Shown here one piece after another: positions 22,880-34,579 of a DNA stretch of 64,000 nucleotides. The notes beneath the pieces were generated by a model that worked only from the letters and a program-made list of their open reading frames with translations, was not told where the DNA came from and ran no database searches. The translations under genes and the position numbers were made by a program. Position 1 is the stretch's first letter. Each line of letters begins with the position of its first letter. The stretch covers positions 1 to 64,000 of the forward strand of contig MBPM02000200.1 in the NCBI GenBank assembly GCA_001695595.3, in the 5' to 3' direction. This stretch comes from Plasmopara viticola. Taxonomy: Eukaryota > Oomycota > Peronosporomycetes > Peronosporales > Peronosporaceae.

Positions 22880-24190
22880 TTCAGAGGTGTTTTTTAAGGC
22901 GACAACACTATGGGCTTAATCGAATACGATTGTCAACTTTTGCAACATAGACCTCTCTCAAACTCATTACGTTATTATGCCCAACAATCCCGATTAAAAA
23001 AATGCTTTGATTATAAAAGATCGAAATTTCACCGTTGCTTGAAACTGACGCACTTGTCAGTCTGATTATGAGAATTCACCATCCTAGCGTCTCTTGGATA
23101 CTAGTTAAATGGCAGACACTATTTCTAAAGAAGCGCCGCGTGGACTACTTTACCTCATCACTCAAGCGCATGCGGGAGCTTGCGCAATGTTTGTCGTCCA
23201 ACTTTCGAGGCCGCTTACATCATTCACCAATGCAAGATGTCATTTTTTGCACAAGTGCAAAAGGCAGCGAATAGGCGTTCCGCGTTTAAATTTCAACGCC
23301 ATTTAATGATCAATTGGTTGCTAAGCCAGTCCTCATAAGCAACGGCGTTATTTGCTGAAACGTTTACAATTGCGGACCGATAGTCCTGCTGCGTTATTAG
23401 TGCTTTTCACAATAACAATAGTCACACGTCTCTCTAGTCACGTAAGTCATGTTGTGTGCCATTGAATGATACTTTTTTACTCGCTCTAACGTGTTGTGAA
23501 GTCTTGTCCACTGAAATTGTTAGGCGTCAGAGCGATGCATCGTTTGCTCAGATGACCAAAAAAAGCACCAATGCTGACACTTGGAGCTGCGTTCAAAATG
23601 CGATCGATGATCGGTCGTGATCAAGTCATGAGGAATATTGTAGACCATTCGAGTTGGCGTAAGTCGATAAAATCCCACCGTGTGTCTGCCTCGGCCAACC
23701 CCTCGTTTGAATAATTGGGCAGAACATAGTATGATCTTAGATGTCATTCTGCAGAGGCCTTAGTAGCTGGATCAGGGCCTAATCAACGCCCCTGAATCGG
23801 AATGTCTCTGTTCTTATCGACAAGGCTCCTTTTGGCTCGGACGATTGTTGTCAATTTAATGCTATGGCGCTTACCCTGTCGGCCTCAAGCCAATGTATCC
23901 TTTTTGGTACACCTTCGAAGTTGTCTCTATAATACGAGAAATTTCTTCATCCTTAACATTTGTGTTGAGTTCCCGATCGTCTAGTCTAACCTTTTTGGAG
24001 ACTGTATGGATTTATAAGCACGCGCTCTTTTTCGCTCGAAGAGAGCGTTAAGTCATTCTTTAGGCCACGACTACCTCGAAGTAATCTCGTAGCCACCCGA
24101 CACCACAAAGTTAATGTCAAATATTTACCGAGATAACTACTCGAATACTGGACGCGACAACACCTAGTCACGCATAGGGTGGTGTCAATA
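22880..24190 (-). pseudogene. Antisense decayed effector, module D copy 1 (second)
   Basis: On the minus strand, the sequence near 24100 (TTTGTGGTGTCGGGTGGC) lines up with the effector stretch coding for FVASSG. The region near 23580-23640 (DHRS, ERSSKCQHWC) matches the same part of the other antisense relics. The C-terminal part runs down to about 22890 (CCCAACAATCCCGATTAAAA near 22981). It is more decayed than the first antisense copy in this module, with no usable frame. Confidence 0.55.
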
Positions 24191-24199
24191 TCCGGGAGT

Positions 24200-25310
24200 A
24201 CTCTAAATTGCATCTACGTTGGTGCAAAAATTATGTACTAAGTCAACATTAAGCTATACTAACTCACACCTTAATCGAGAGAGGCAAAATCGGTATTGAG
24301 GACAATAGTGACAGCATTAATCACATTGCCTGCGCATACGATTTGTGTGGCAATGATCCGGCTTTCAGGTCATAGAGATGTTGTCACCTCCATGTATTGT
24401 GCTTCCAACGGTGTTTTGAAGAGACACTTGCTCAAATTGACCGACTTATTGTACACCATGGCGTTAATACCGGTAAGTTGCGAGAATTTAACATCATAAG
24501 AGTTGCTCAAGCTAAAGATTTGATCAATCGTTAATATTGCGATAATCTTGTTTACATACAATTATGCGGATATCGATGCGCTCGGCATTTTACCCATAAA
24601 TTTGCATGCCTCTTAGACCTGGATTTCGATACTCGACAGCATCATCTCCGCCATCGAAGTCCAAGCTCGATTGACATATCTTGAATGCCGTAGAGCTATG
24701 AACTTATTACTGAAGCAACAGCATTTTCCGCGCTTGAGTTCGATCTTACCGAGCTACTCAGTATTCGGACACCAGTCGTCATCCCAATTACGGATACAAA
24801 CTATCCTGACGCTGACTTTCAGTTTCAATATCCCAATAGAATTTGGCTGAGGCCGACAGATATTTCGACTGCAGCTAACGACGTTCGCGGAGAAGGCGTT
24901 TCGAGCACGGTCAAGAATGCTGTATCGGATGAATCATTTCGCAAAGTGAATGAACCTTTCCGTATTAGCTAACCAATCAGCGATTGTCAGTGGGCCGCAC
25001 TCTCATTCCTCAAACGGGTTGGCTATCATCTACTGCCGGGTTCTCTAAGCAAGATTTGCAGCCCCATGACGACACACTGATCGCAGCAACTTCAGCATGG
25101 TGGGGTTGGATGCTACTTTATTGTCTTGAGTCTAATTGTATCCTGTTCAGCCCCGCCATGATTCGATGTATAGCAAAAAGAACTGATTATGACAGCTCAC
25201 GGTGGCTCACTTTTGAGTCGCGCTTATAGCTTAAGCCCGTTCTCTTGCGCCAAGATACGCAAAACGGCTCTCTCAGATGATGCGATCTTTGGTCGGCATG
25301 AGAAAGAGAT
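24200..25310. other. Module-D-specific upstream sequence
   Basis: This is found only before the long effectors (copy 2: 57740-58840). Copy 2 has an open frame at 58215-58502. Here the same frame is shifted by a one-base difference near 24770, so it is not a conserved gene in both copies. The piece at 24984-25229 has no recognisable family. Nothing else is seen. Confidence 0.4.
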
Positions 25311-25314
25311 ATAA

Positions 25315-25608
25315 CGAGCTTATACGGTTACTACCCATCACCTCCTGATCACCCTGACTCAACGAAGATCCAGCGCATATGTAAATGCGCTATATAAGAA
25401 TAAGACACAATTTGAGTCTGGGAAAGCTCTCATGAAACGTATTTCTGCGGTTGTGCCTGATACAAGTGCTGTATGGCCATTTTATATCGTTCAATTCCCG
25501 CGGCAGAGGATGCCGAGTTTGAAAATCAAGAATCGCATCAAAGAACTCGATAGCCTTGTATCAAAAAGTCACCAGGTCAGCTGTCGAATTAGCACCAATC
25601 ACTTTTAG
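25315..25608 (+). CDS. 98-codon open frame directly upstream of the broken long effector
   Basis: This frame is open from a stop at 25312 to TAG at 25606. It ends 45 bp before the effector ATG. It has no early ATG; the first methionine is within KALMKRISAVV. It reads AYVNALYKNKTQFESGKALM and later VWPFYIVQFPRQRMPSLKIK. The copy at 58843-59136 has the same length without indels, but the two copies are so alike that this is weak evidence for selection. I do not recognise a family. It is probably the 3' end of an older gene or exon whose tail now overlaps the effector promoter. Confidence 0.3.
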   Translation, partial: RAYTVTTHHLLITLTQRRSSAYVNALYKNKTQFESGKALMKRISAVVPDTSAVWPFYIVQFPRQRMPSLKIKNRIKELDSLVSKSHQVSCRISTNHF

Positions 25609-25653
25609 GCATATCTATATAGCGTTATCGCTGAATTTAGTTTTTCAGTGGAC
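25599..25653 (+). promoter_or_regulatory. Initiator-like element and CAG leader of effector 4
   Basis: TCACTTT at 25599-25605 fits the oomycete initiator YCAYTYY and is 49 bp before the ATG. GTTTTTCAG|TGGAC directly precedes the ATG, as in the other effectors. The same arrangement is at 59127-59181. Confidence 0.45.
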
Positions 25654-27220
25654 ATGCGCGGCGCATACTACGCAGTAAGTGCGCTTCTCGTTACGGCCAG
25701 CAGCCATACAGTTGCAGAAGTTACCCAGGCTGGATCACTGCAAACACCAAATAATGAGTTTGTGGCGTCTAGTGGCACACTTCATGAGACTTTGCCTATT
25801 CGAGAAAGTCGTGATGTACAGGACGACATAGCGCTCAATGAAGAGCGCACTCCTACAGCTCCACGCAGTTCTTTGAAGAAATTTGAACAGACCGTCATAG
25901 ACGCGGTGAATGTGTTGAGGACGGATGAAGAAGATGTAATTGCAAAAGCTGCGAAAGCAATTGAATTTCATAGAGAATGGATGCCTATATTGGTGGCCGA
26001 AACCAGCAAGCGCAAGCGCGTGGACCCGACGCCAAACGATGTGGATGAACAAGCACTGCACGATTTGCCACATTTAGAAAACTTTTTTGTGTCGGTGGTG
26101 AATAATATGCCAATTGTGTTGGCTAAAAGACTGGACAGAGGTGAGCCGCCGGTCATTAAAAAAAATGCTGCAAAGAGTAAAACGCAGTACGATTACCGAC
26201 TCGCGCCTATAGGCCCTTCCACGACTAGTTCTACTGCTCCTGGTGGTCGGCTCAACAACCAGCTGATCACTCAGAAAGTGTCGGAAATTGGCGTAAACAA
26301 ACACCCGAACGTTGTGAGCATCAGAAAAAGTAAGCACCAGCGCATCGACCCGCCTTACAATGTGGGTGGAGTAGCATTGTATGCTTTGCCAAATCCGGAG
26401 GAAGCTCCGGTGTGGGTGGCAAGTAATGTGCCAATCGTGTTATCAAAAGATAAAACCGCCGACAATTATAATGAATAATGCTGCAGAAAGTATAGCGAAG
26501 CACGATTTCCGACCCGGGCTTTCGAGCCCATCCACGAGCATTGAAGCCGCTTCTGCTGGTCGGGTCAACAAACAGCTGACTTTCCAAAAGGCGTTAGATT
26601 TGGGCATGAATACACGTCCTGACAAAATGAATTCGCATTCAGTAGCGCACCTTTCACACATGCGTGCAGAAAACACTAAGTCTACGCATCCCACGACGGT
26701 GAATGGTGAAAGCGTTTCCAACGATTGGATGGCTGAAGTTGCGAAAGGCCCCCGCTTTTTTAAAACTTTTCCCGTAAATGATGAGGTACTTCACATTCAC
26801 AAAGCGTTTCTGAAAGCTTTTCGCCTGCCATTCCACCAAAATCCGCAAGAGACGGCTAAGATGATGAAGTTAGTTCAATGGCATTCGAACGCAAGTCCAA
26901 TGAACAGCCATAGTGTCGAAGCATTTAAGATTTTGGCAGGAAAGCAGAACAAGAAAAAGTTGGAGGAGTTGTTGAGACCAGATTTGGAAGAGTTGCTGAG
27001 CAACGAGGAATTGGTGCTGGAGAAGAATGAGAAAAATTTGCGGCACGCTTATATTGTAAAGTTGGTCATCATGTTTGAGTTATTTTACGATTTTTGCCAC
27101 AACAACAAGAACCTTTTCGAAAACTTGCCTACTAAAGTTGACCGCAAAAAGTGGATTTTGAAGCTATCATCTACCAAGAGTGGCAGCAGTGAGGATCAAT
27201 TTATAATCCCTCATGACTAA
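25654..27220 (+). pseudogene. Long effector 4, broken by an 8-bp net deletion
   Basis: This is the counterpart of the intact gene at 59182-60756. The start MRGAYYAVSALL, signal peptide, EER (LNEER) and basic clusters are intact. At about 26444-26447 a 9-bp stretch in the intact copy is replaced by one base. This shifts the frame and gives a stop at 26476-26478, after 274 residues. The remaining 740 bases stay open in another frame to TAA at 27218-27220, with the same C-terminal ending (SSEDQFIIPHD), so the break is recent. Apart from the break I count about 14 amino-acid differences from the intact copy. A truncated secreted product is possible but would lack the C-terminal region. Confidence 0.88.
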
Positions 27221-27341
27221 GGACGCTACAACTTCGAACATCGCAACCGTTGTATGACGTTCGAGACAGATTACGGAGTCAGTCGATGGTGTGAAATGGT
27301 ACCGTAAAACTGGTTTAGTAAATTACCGATGATGACTAACA

Positions 27342-30300
27342 AGCTTGAGTTTCTTGCGAGGTGTCACGGTAATTATGCTTATACTTAGAGGGAGCCGTTT
27401 TAATGGATTTGGCACGACTGCCCATATAAATATGTAAGGTCCTTAGATTGCAACTATTTGCGACCTTTCAGCAAAAAAAAAACATTTTAAGCCAATCAAG
27501 AAGACTTACCAACCTTGCACAATCGTCTTGATTGTGCTTTTCTACGCCCCTAAAGATGACGCCATCTTGGCTATATGTGACGTTAGATAATCATGTACTG
27601 GTCAATATCTTGCCGACTGGATACCATTGCGCTGCAAGACCTTTGAACAGCACTCCCCCTTGACTCGACGGCTCTTGATGCCTGGGCTCCAGAATTCCAC
27701 AAAGAGCGATGGGTTGGACTGCTAGAATCGGCTTCATCATTATGTCGGCAAGCACTATCAGAGTGAAGAAATACTCAAGCACGACCTAAATGTCTTCGAC
27801 TCTCTCGTGAACGCAGTGATGACGGATGTTGATGTGCCCCGTTCGGTTTTGATAATCCGGGTTCCTGACCAACGCGATAACACCTTCATTATCGTCATTA
27901 GACTTGATTGCCTCGTCTTGCCAAGTTCGCGCAAAAAAACTTAAGCCATAGCTTCTAAAACTTTAGTTACCAAAATCCATTAGATGAAAGACTCACGTTT
28001 TTGGCGTCTTACTCCTTTAGCCGATACACCCACCGTTCGTCACGAAAGTGCACCCACTTGTGCTACTTCTCGATGCAATGCTTTTCCACCGTTCAGCGTT
28101 TTTGTAGCGTTTGGCCCTGAGACGTTTGCTACTTAAATTCAGTGCTGTTTGTCTTTGTGCCTTGGATGTACCTTGAATTTTGCTTTAGCGCTCGTCATTA
28201 CGCTAAGCTTGAGTCTGAAGCAAATTTACAGAGCGCTCCCGATGCTGCTACAAGGTCCAGACATGTACTTACCACGGGATACATCAGGCAGCTCACAGCA
28301 TTTTGATGAGGCACTACAGTCGTTGTCTCCTCATGCTTGCAGCTTCCTTCCCGCACGTCATTGGTCAGCTTGAACCCGGATCTTGTCGTGTTTCTACAAA
28401 GTTGCTGTCTTGTACATAGAATTTCTCTAGAGTGTCCGACGCAAACTTGGTCTGCCGTATTGTCACTGTCCCCTAATCTAGTACTACCCAATATAGAGAT
28501 AGAGAAAATTTGAGGGCCCTATATGCGTTATCTCGAGCATGCTGTATTATTTTTTGAAGCATCTTAGTGCTACTGCAGGTAAGAATCAAGTCAACTAAAG
28601 ATCATGTCTTGAACATGACGCTTCATATAGACACAGCTATGTTATTTGCACATTTTAAAGTACAGTTTAAGCATTAATCCATCGATTGCATCGTTCCATA
28701 TCCTAGGTGACTGCTCTTAGTCGAATAGTGACCCAGCTTGCAAACGTAATAGGATTGCTTTTCATCGCCAAATATGCCGAACTGTATCATGTTGATGTCT
28801 TCGTCAAATACTCCGCCAAAACCGGGGTCCTCACATCCATCTGGTGAACAGTGAATCATTTTTTGGCCGCCAGAATTAGCAGAATCCGAATCGATGTAAG
28901 CTTAACCACAGGCGCGAATGTCCTTATAGTCGATGTCATATGTTCCGTGATAAAGTCTCGATATCAACACGCGCCTTGCACCTCGCAATCTCGCCATCTT
29001 GGTTACCGATTGCCATGCGACCTTTTGGCAGTACATCAAGTGTCCAGGCCTTGAACATGCGAAGCGAATTGATCTCCGAGTAACATGCTTCCTGTCACTT
29101 GCCGTTGTCATATGATTCCATTGCCGATTTAAAAGTGGTCGGCACTTTTCCCACTGAGCACCTAACGAAGGCATTGTCATAGTTCTTAGCCGCCACAGAC
29201 ATTTCACCTAGTGATCGATACCACCTCGGTCGCTGCCTTCTCCAGTGACTGGTTGCTTGCTACCGTACTTGAATAAATATCCGGTATTGGCTGGGTCTGT
29301 TGATCCCGTTTGATTTGACTATTTTGATTCTGCGCAGCTTTGTCGAAATAGTCAAAGCGAACGGGATCAACAGACCCTGTTTAGAGGCTTGATTATCCCT
29401 TTGTCTTCATTGACGACAGCTCTATTTGACCTGCTGTTGTCGCGCCTTTCACTTTCGAAGGCGTCCTCCATAGATTGCACGTCACGATTAATACATACAC
29501 AACGGCCATTTATCTTAACAAAACGATACACTTTACGTGCTCCAACAAACTTTAAATCAACGCTTAACTGAGCAAACATCAAAACCCAAATGTGTTCACT
29601 CCTAAAACTTGGACGCACGCGTGACAGCCAAAACTCTACAAATTTCCCAAAGAGGTTTCTTCCGGTCCAACTTCGGTACGAAGACATGTTGCGTCTAATG
29701 GCGCGTGGTGAACACCGATTCTGAAGCAACGTAAATTTCTATACTGCTTCACCCTAATACGACTTTGGTAGTCCAGCGTGCTCTAGTATGCAGTTGACAT
29801 ACATTACAAGTATGCGAATAACACGCTTAGTCACTCCGTGAAAGTGATGTATATACGGAGAAGTAAATTACCTTACTAATGCTTCGCTCGGCACGGAACA
29901 TAGCGATTTTACCAGATTTGTATTCTCTAGCGTTGTCACTCGATAATATTTTTACGCGATTGTTGGTCTAGCGCGACAGAGTTAGCAATAGTTTCTTGGC
30001 AAATACACGACAAAATAGTATTTTTTTCGTCAATCAACGTAATGTAGCGCTTTTTGCCAGAGGTTGGTGCCTGCATCAGACTATATACATCGCCAGAATG
30101 ACTTTGATCATTTGCTTGACATGATTTGGAGTTGACCTCATAAAAACTTACATGTGTCTGCTTGAAGTGCGCGACCATCGCTTTACCCATACTGGCCTAC
30201 TGATGCCAAGTAATCGCCAATTCTATGCCCTTTTGTGACGATGGCGGATTAATCGCTATGGCAAATGTGACCAAGGCAAAGGTATCAAACGAGGTGTCTC

Positions 30301-31440
30301 GATGACATCCAAACGAACTTGTCATGTTGGTCTTCTCCACTTACACACAGCTTAAACAATCCTTTGCCCTCACATACTCTGGGTTTTCAATTTTTAGCAA
30401 GGCATTATTCCCGCTCGGAGGTTAACGAACCAACATACGTCCGACAAATGATGATTTTCGCGAATATTTTGGCATGTGCCACACCGTAGACAACACCCCC
30501 CCTCGTTCCGCATCCTGTCACCGTTGTCATCACAATACTTCCCATTGCCGCCGCTTGCCATTCGTGAGATGCATAGGATCTCTTTGTGGTATTTTATCGA
30601 CTCCTTCGAGAACGTCATGTGCTGCGTCGCATTAGAGTCGACAAGATACACGCAGCTCGACATGGCCGCACGCGCATAATCACCATTTAGTAACCAGATT
30701 TGCTGTCACTCTGCACAATATTTGCGCGCTGCGGTCGTTGTCGCTCAGCATTCTCGCAAGGCCGATGACAATTTAGCGCTTTTCATAGTAGCGATATGCC
30801 CTATTAGTCTTAACTGGCGCTTGTTGTTCCTTTCGCCGTCCAATAGCTATCGTCATGTACGATTGACCTTTTTTTGCGCGACTCTACCGATGTCATTACC
30901 TGCTTCCTTCAAGTACCAGCCGAGACGTCACGAGATCTCACGTCATGAGTCCTTAACTCCAACGCCGTGCTGAAGAGCGTAACTCCCGAGAGGCGTGAAC
31001 TTCCGAGAAGCGTGATAATCAAGTCATCTGAAGTGACCAGAGCTCCCACTGCGTCGAGCTCTTCCACCAGGGTCTTCAGCTTGTTAATGTGCGCAAACAC
31101 ATCGTCATCTTTAACCAATTTTGAAAAGAAACGACGTTGAATAAATCGCTTGTTTTTTGCTATACTCTTTTTTTCGAAGTGGCCAACCAGCCGCGACCAT
31201 ACATCATGCGCTCCATTTGAGAATTCAGAACTAGGTGCGAGTCCTCCATCGCAAGGCAAATCATAGTTAGTGCCTTCCTTGATCTGCGCTTGAACGCCGT
31301 TTTGGTCCAACGTATTCATCAGATGCTCCCACTCAATCTCCCACCAAGCAATTTCCACATGTCTCGCTTCTCCTGCACTATCTGCGGCTTAAATCTTCGA
31401 GTACGGATGCTCGTTCAATCAAACATGTTGATACGAGAAG
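27342..31440 (-). pseudogene. Copia-1 retroelement remnant, copy 2 (nearly full length)
   Basis: All parts of a Ty1/copia polyprotein can be followed on the minus strand. Gag is at 30909-31358, open for 149 residues (WSRLVGHFEKKSIAKNK, INKLKTLVEELDAVGALV, a UBN2-type gag). Zinc-knuckle traces are at about 30720-30880. Protease is at 30394-30663 (LVDSNATQHMTF). Integrase starts at 29936-30190 (GDVYSLMQAPTSGKKRYITLID), and its C-terminal part is at 29367-29729 (ARKVYRFVKINGR, INRDVQSMEDAF). Reverse transcriptase is at 28902-29207 (ARRVLIS, YDIDYKD). The pol region is at 28198-28491 (QNAVSCLMYPVVST). The end is near 27591-27782 (EYFFTLIVLADIMMKP). It is dead by many shifts. I could not fix its LTRs. 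Confidence 0.85.
29293..29377. repeat. Inverted repeat / hairpin inside Copia-1
   Basis: Two 32-bp arms, at 29293-29324 (GGGTCTGTTGATCCCGTTTG...) and 29346-29377, are complementary with two mismatches and are separated by a 21-base loop. It lies at the end of the integrase C-terminal remnant, where the polyprotein should continue into the RT. It could be the stub of a small fold-back element, or a local inverted duplication. Confidence 0.85.
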
Positions 31441-31963
31441 GTGTGGAGGCGCCCATGACAAGAGCGTGATGAATATCGGTGTTGGGCGGAGAGAAGGCGG
31501 AGGTTTCGCTCCTTACTTAACGTCATAGGAACTGAGCATTAGTTGGCAAAATGCAGAGTGAACATATATATAACGTACATAGTTTGCAATTCTTAGCTAC
31601 CGTTTAGACAATCCTTCGACCCAACTTAAACGCCAATCCATGTTGGATAATCGTGTCAGGTACTGATACCGCCGTGCGAGATGATCTAACGTACCAAAAT
31701 TGTACCGGATTGCGCTTTCAATTGATCTGTTCGTTCGGTGCATATACAGGATTTTATGTAAACAAAGATATGATTTTTTATAAGCACACGTCGATACTCT
31801 TGAGGCCAGTAAAAGTGAAGGGTCCTTTACCGAAAGTGCAAGGTTCTTGATGAATTGACGCTTGGGGTTTTACCGTTAGGAACCTCCCGATCGAATTTAC
31901 TCTATCGGTAAGATTCAAAATTCAATTATAGTCTTAAGTAGCCATAAATTTGTAGCTGATATG

Positions 31964-32224
31964 GCGCGCTTCAGGCAGGTGCTCTCGGACATCTGCAGGT
32001 CTCTAACGAGTCTCACCCTCGACGCGACGGTCTCCAGGCCACCTGGGCTCTTACCAAGTCAGAGCTAAAAAAAATGGAAAACATTCACGACCTCGGTGCT
32101 GGATGCACTGCCCGCCGAACGAGACCCGACGTATGCGAACACCACTCTATGCCGTGGACTAGCCAAACTGAGCCTAGCACGTGCATAACTTGGCAACGCG
32201 ATAACTTAAGACATTACATTACAG
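31964..32224 (+). mobile_element. 5'-truncated SINE upstream of the effector pseudogene (copy 2 only)
   Basis: The body begins at GCGCGCTTCAGG, about 55 bp inside a full element, and ends in the tail ACATTACATTACA. The matching place in copy 1 (about 1910-1930) has no SINE but has a short sequence missing here. I found no clear target duplication. 5' truncation is usual for LINE-driven copies. It postdates the large duplication. Confidence 0.8.
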
Positions 32225-32284
32225 TATATACCGATAAATCGTATGCTATATTCTAACCAGATAAATTGTAGACGGCAACTGCGC

Positions 32285-33390
32285 TTCTAGCACCCGAGTA
32301 GCTGCAGAATATAACCAAACCGAGCCTTTGCTTACACCTGACAATGATTTTGTGGCATCAAGTGGTACAGTTGACGAGATTTTGCCTCGTCGAGAAAGTC
32401 GTAGTCCATTGACAATTCAACGCTTCATGAAGAGCGCACTCCATTAGCTCCACGCATTTAAGAGAAGTCAAAGCGGTTTTTCGAAAAGTCGGCTAATCTG
32501 ATGATAACTGAGGTAAAAGATGTGATTGTACAAGCTGCAGAGGTCATTAAAGGCCACGGAAAATTGATATCTACGTTAGGAAGCAAAAGCAGCAACCGCC
32601 AGCGCATCGACCCGACACCTAATAATGTGGATGAAAAAACACTGAGTGCTCTGACAAACCTCGAGTAATGTGCCATTTGTGTTAGCAAAAAGAGCGGGAA
32701 AAAGTGCCGACAAGCATTATGAAGAAAGCTGCAAGGATTATAACGAAGCACGACTTCCGACCCGCGCATTTAAATTCTTTCACGAGTAGTGTCACCGCTT
32801 CTGATGGTCAATTTTACAGCCAGTCTTCGAATATATACCCTGACGAGGTGGAACGTTTATTGCGAGAGGATTTACGTTTGGTCGGGCCACTTTCGCGATG
32901 AAAGTGATGAATCTGTGCATTTTGCGACAGTAGCTAGTCAAAGCGCTCGTAAAGATCGGACGGCTGACATCGCGCAAGGCCCCCGCGTGCGTGCAAAAGA
33001 TAAGGTAATTAAAGAGCTGATTAAAATCCACGAAGCGTTTCTTGAGGACTTCAATCTTCCATTCCACCAGTATCCGCAAGAGACGGCTAGGATGAGCAAT
33101 ATTGTCCGGTGGACAGGCAGCTCTAGTCCAAGCGCCAGACTGGTTATTGCAGCGTTCAAGAATTTGGCAAAAAAGCAGAAACTGCCGGACTTGGATCGAT
33201 TGTTGCGCCCAGATTTGACGAAGTTGCTGCGGAAGGGGAAGCTGGTGCTGCCAGTCATTACAAAGTGGTGGTTGCAAGAGACCTGTGTTGTAAAGTTGGT
33301 CATCATGTACGAATTGATTTTGATTTTAGCCACAGTCGTAAGGATCTTTTCAACAAGCTGTATCCCAAGCGCTCAAATTGGATCCTAAAG
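32285..33390 (+). pseudogene. Decayed sense effector pseudogene, copy 2
   Basis: This is the twin of the pseudogene at 1985-3150, and it too lacks the start codon and MRGA. Its C-terminal half is less damaged. About 150 residues can be read from ARKDRTADIAQGP through LPFHQYPQETARM and LRPDLTKLLRKGKLVL to CVVKLVIMYEL, ending in a shifted tail at 33388. The N-terminal third has several shifts. It lacks a start and is presumably not expressed as an effector. Confidence 0.75.
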
Positions 33391-33399
33391 CTTCCAAGT

Positions 33400-34575
33400 T
33401 CAAAAAGCGACAACATCGAGCATTAAATTTTCATGACTAAGGAAGCTACAACTTTGATGAGTAACATCGCCGCTCTACGATCGGACCCAGACCAGCTGCT
33501 TGATACAGATTACGAAGTCAGTCTATGGATCTATTAGGCAATGCTAGGATACGAAAAAAACTTCGTGAGATCTGAATATTCATCAGCGACAAAGCAGATG
33601 AGAAGCTTCGTTGTGGCTTATTCGCTGTACGTACACGTAAGTGCATGATGATCTGCTCACACACTAAAAATGTAACATCTTTACTATTTGCTTAAGACCA
33701 TGATTTTTGTCCTAACGTAGCTTGAATCAATCATATAGTAAGAAAGAGCCGACCATATCATTTATTAAACTTGCAAGAGTCAGTCTAGCACAGATTGTGG
33801 GGTCAGGTTTGAAAGCGAGAAAACGACGATGCTACAGAACACGATTGCTGACTACTTATGGGACGCGAAGTGTTTAAAGGAAACCTTTATATGCGCGATT
33901 GCAAGATAATTTACGCTTGTACAATAAGTTGTAACTTTCTCTACTTTTACATCATGATCGGGTCGAGCATTACGTTAAGCGACGGGTAAACTCTACTTCG
34001 CAATCTGTATTAAGCGTCACATTGCAATAGTTGAGCGTCGACGTTACTTCCCCAAGTTGTAGTGTCCTGAATCATGAAGGATTCGCGGATGTGAGGAAGG
34101 ATATACGCCGTTGCCGTTGAAGTTAGTCAGCCTCATACCTGAAAATTACGCTCACAAGTTTACGAAAACGCTTCCTACTATTCATCCTGTCTTCGAAAGC
34201 AAGGTTTTACTCATATGTTGGTAGTGTTCCACCCAACTACGCTCATCATCTTAGCCGTCCCTTGCGGATATAAGTAGAATGGCAGGTTGTAAATCTCGAG
34301 AAACGCTGCGTGACTCTTTTTATTTCTAATGTTTACGTCATTTTCGATATGTACGCAGAAGCCTTGCGCGCTTTCATCCGTTTAATCTTTAAATACACTT
34401 GAACGTTTCACCATTGAGAGAGCATAGAAGTGCAATTTTCTGCAGAAAGAAGAAAAAGCTTGGAGGTGACATTGCAAACTGACTTTAATGTCTTTTTAGC
34501 TTCTCCCCGTAAAGCACAAATACCTTTTCAACTAGTTTTAACCCGAAGCCCTGCGAAAAATTGCTCAACATTGTT
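33400..34575. other. Stretch without recognisable genes
   Basis: This is the copy-2 counterpart of 3160-4420, possibly the LTR and leader of the following Copia-2. I see no gene. Confidence 0.35.
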
Positions 34576-34579
34576 CCTA

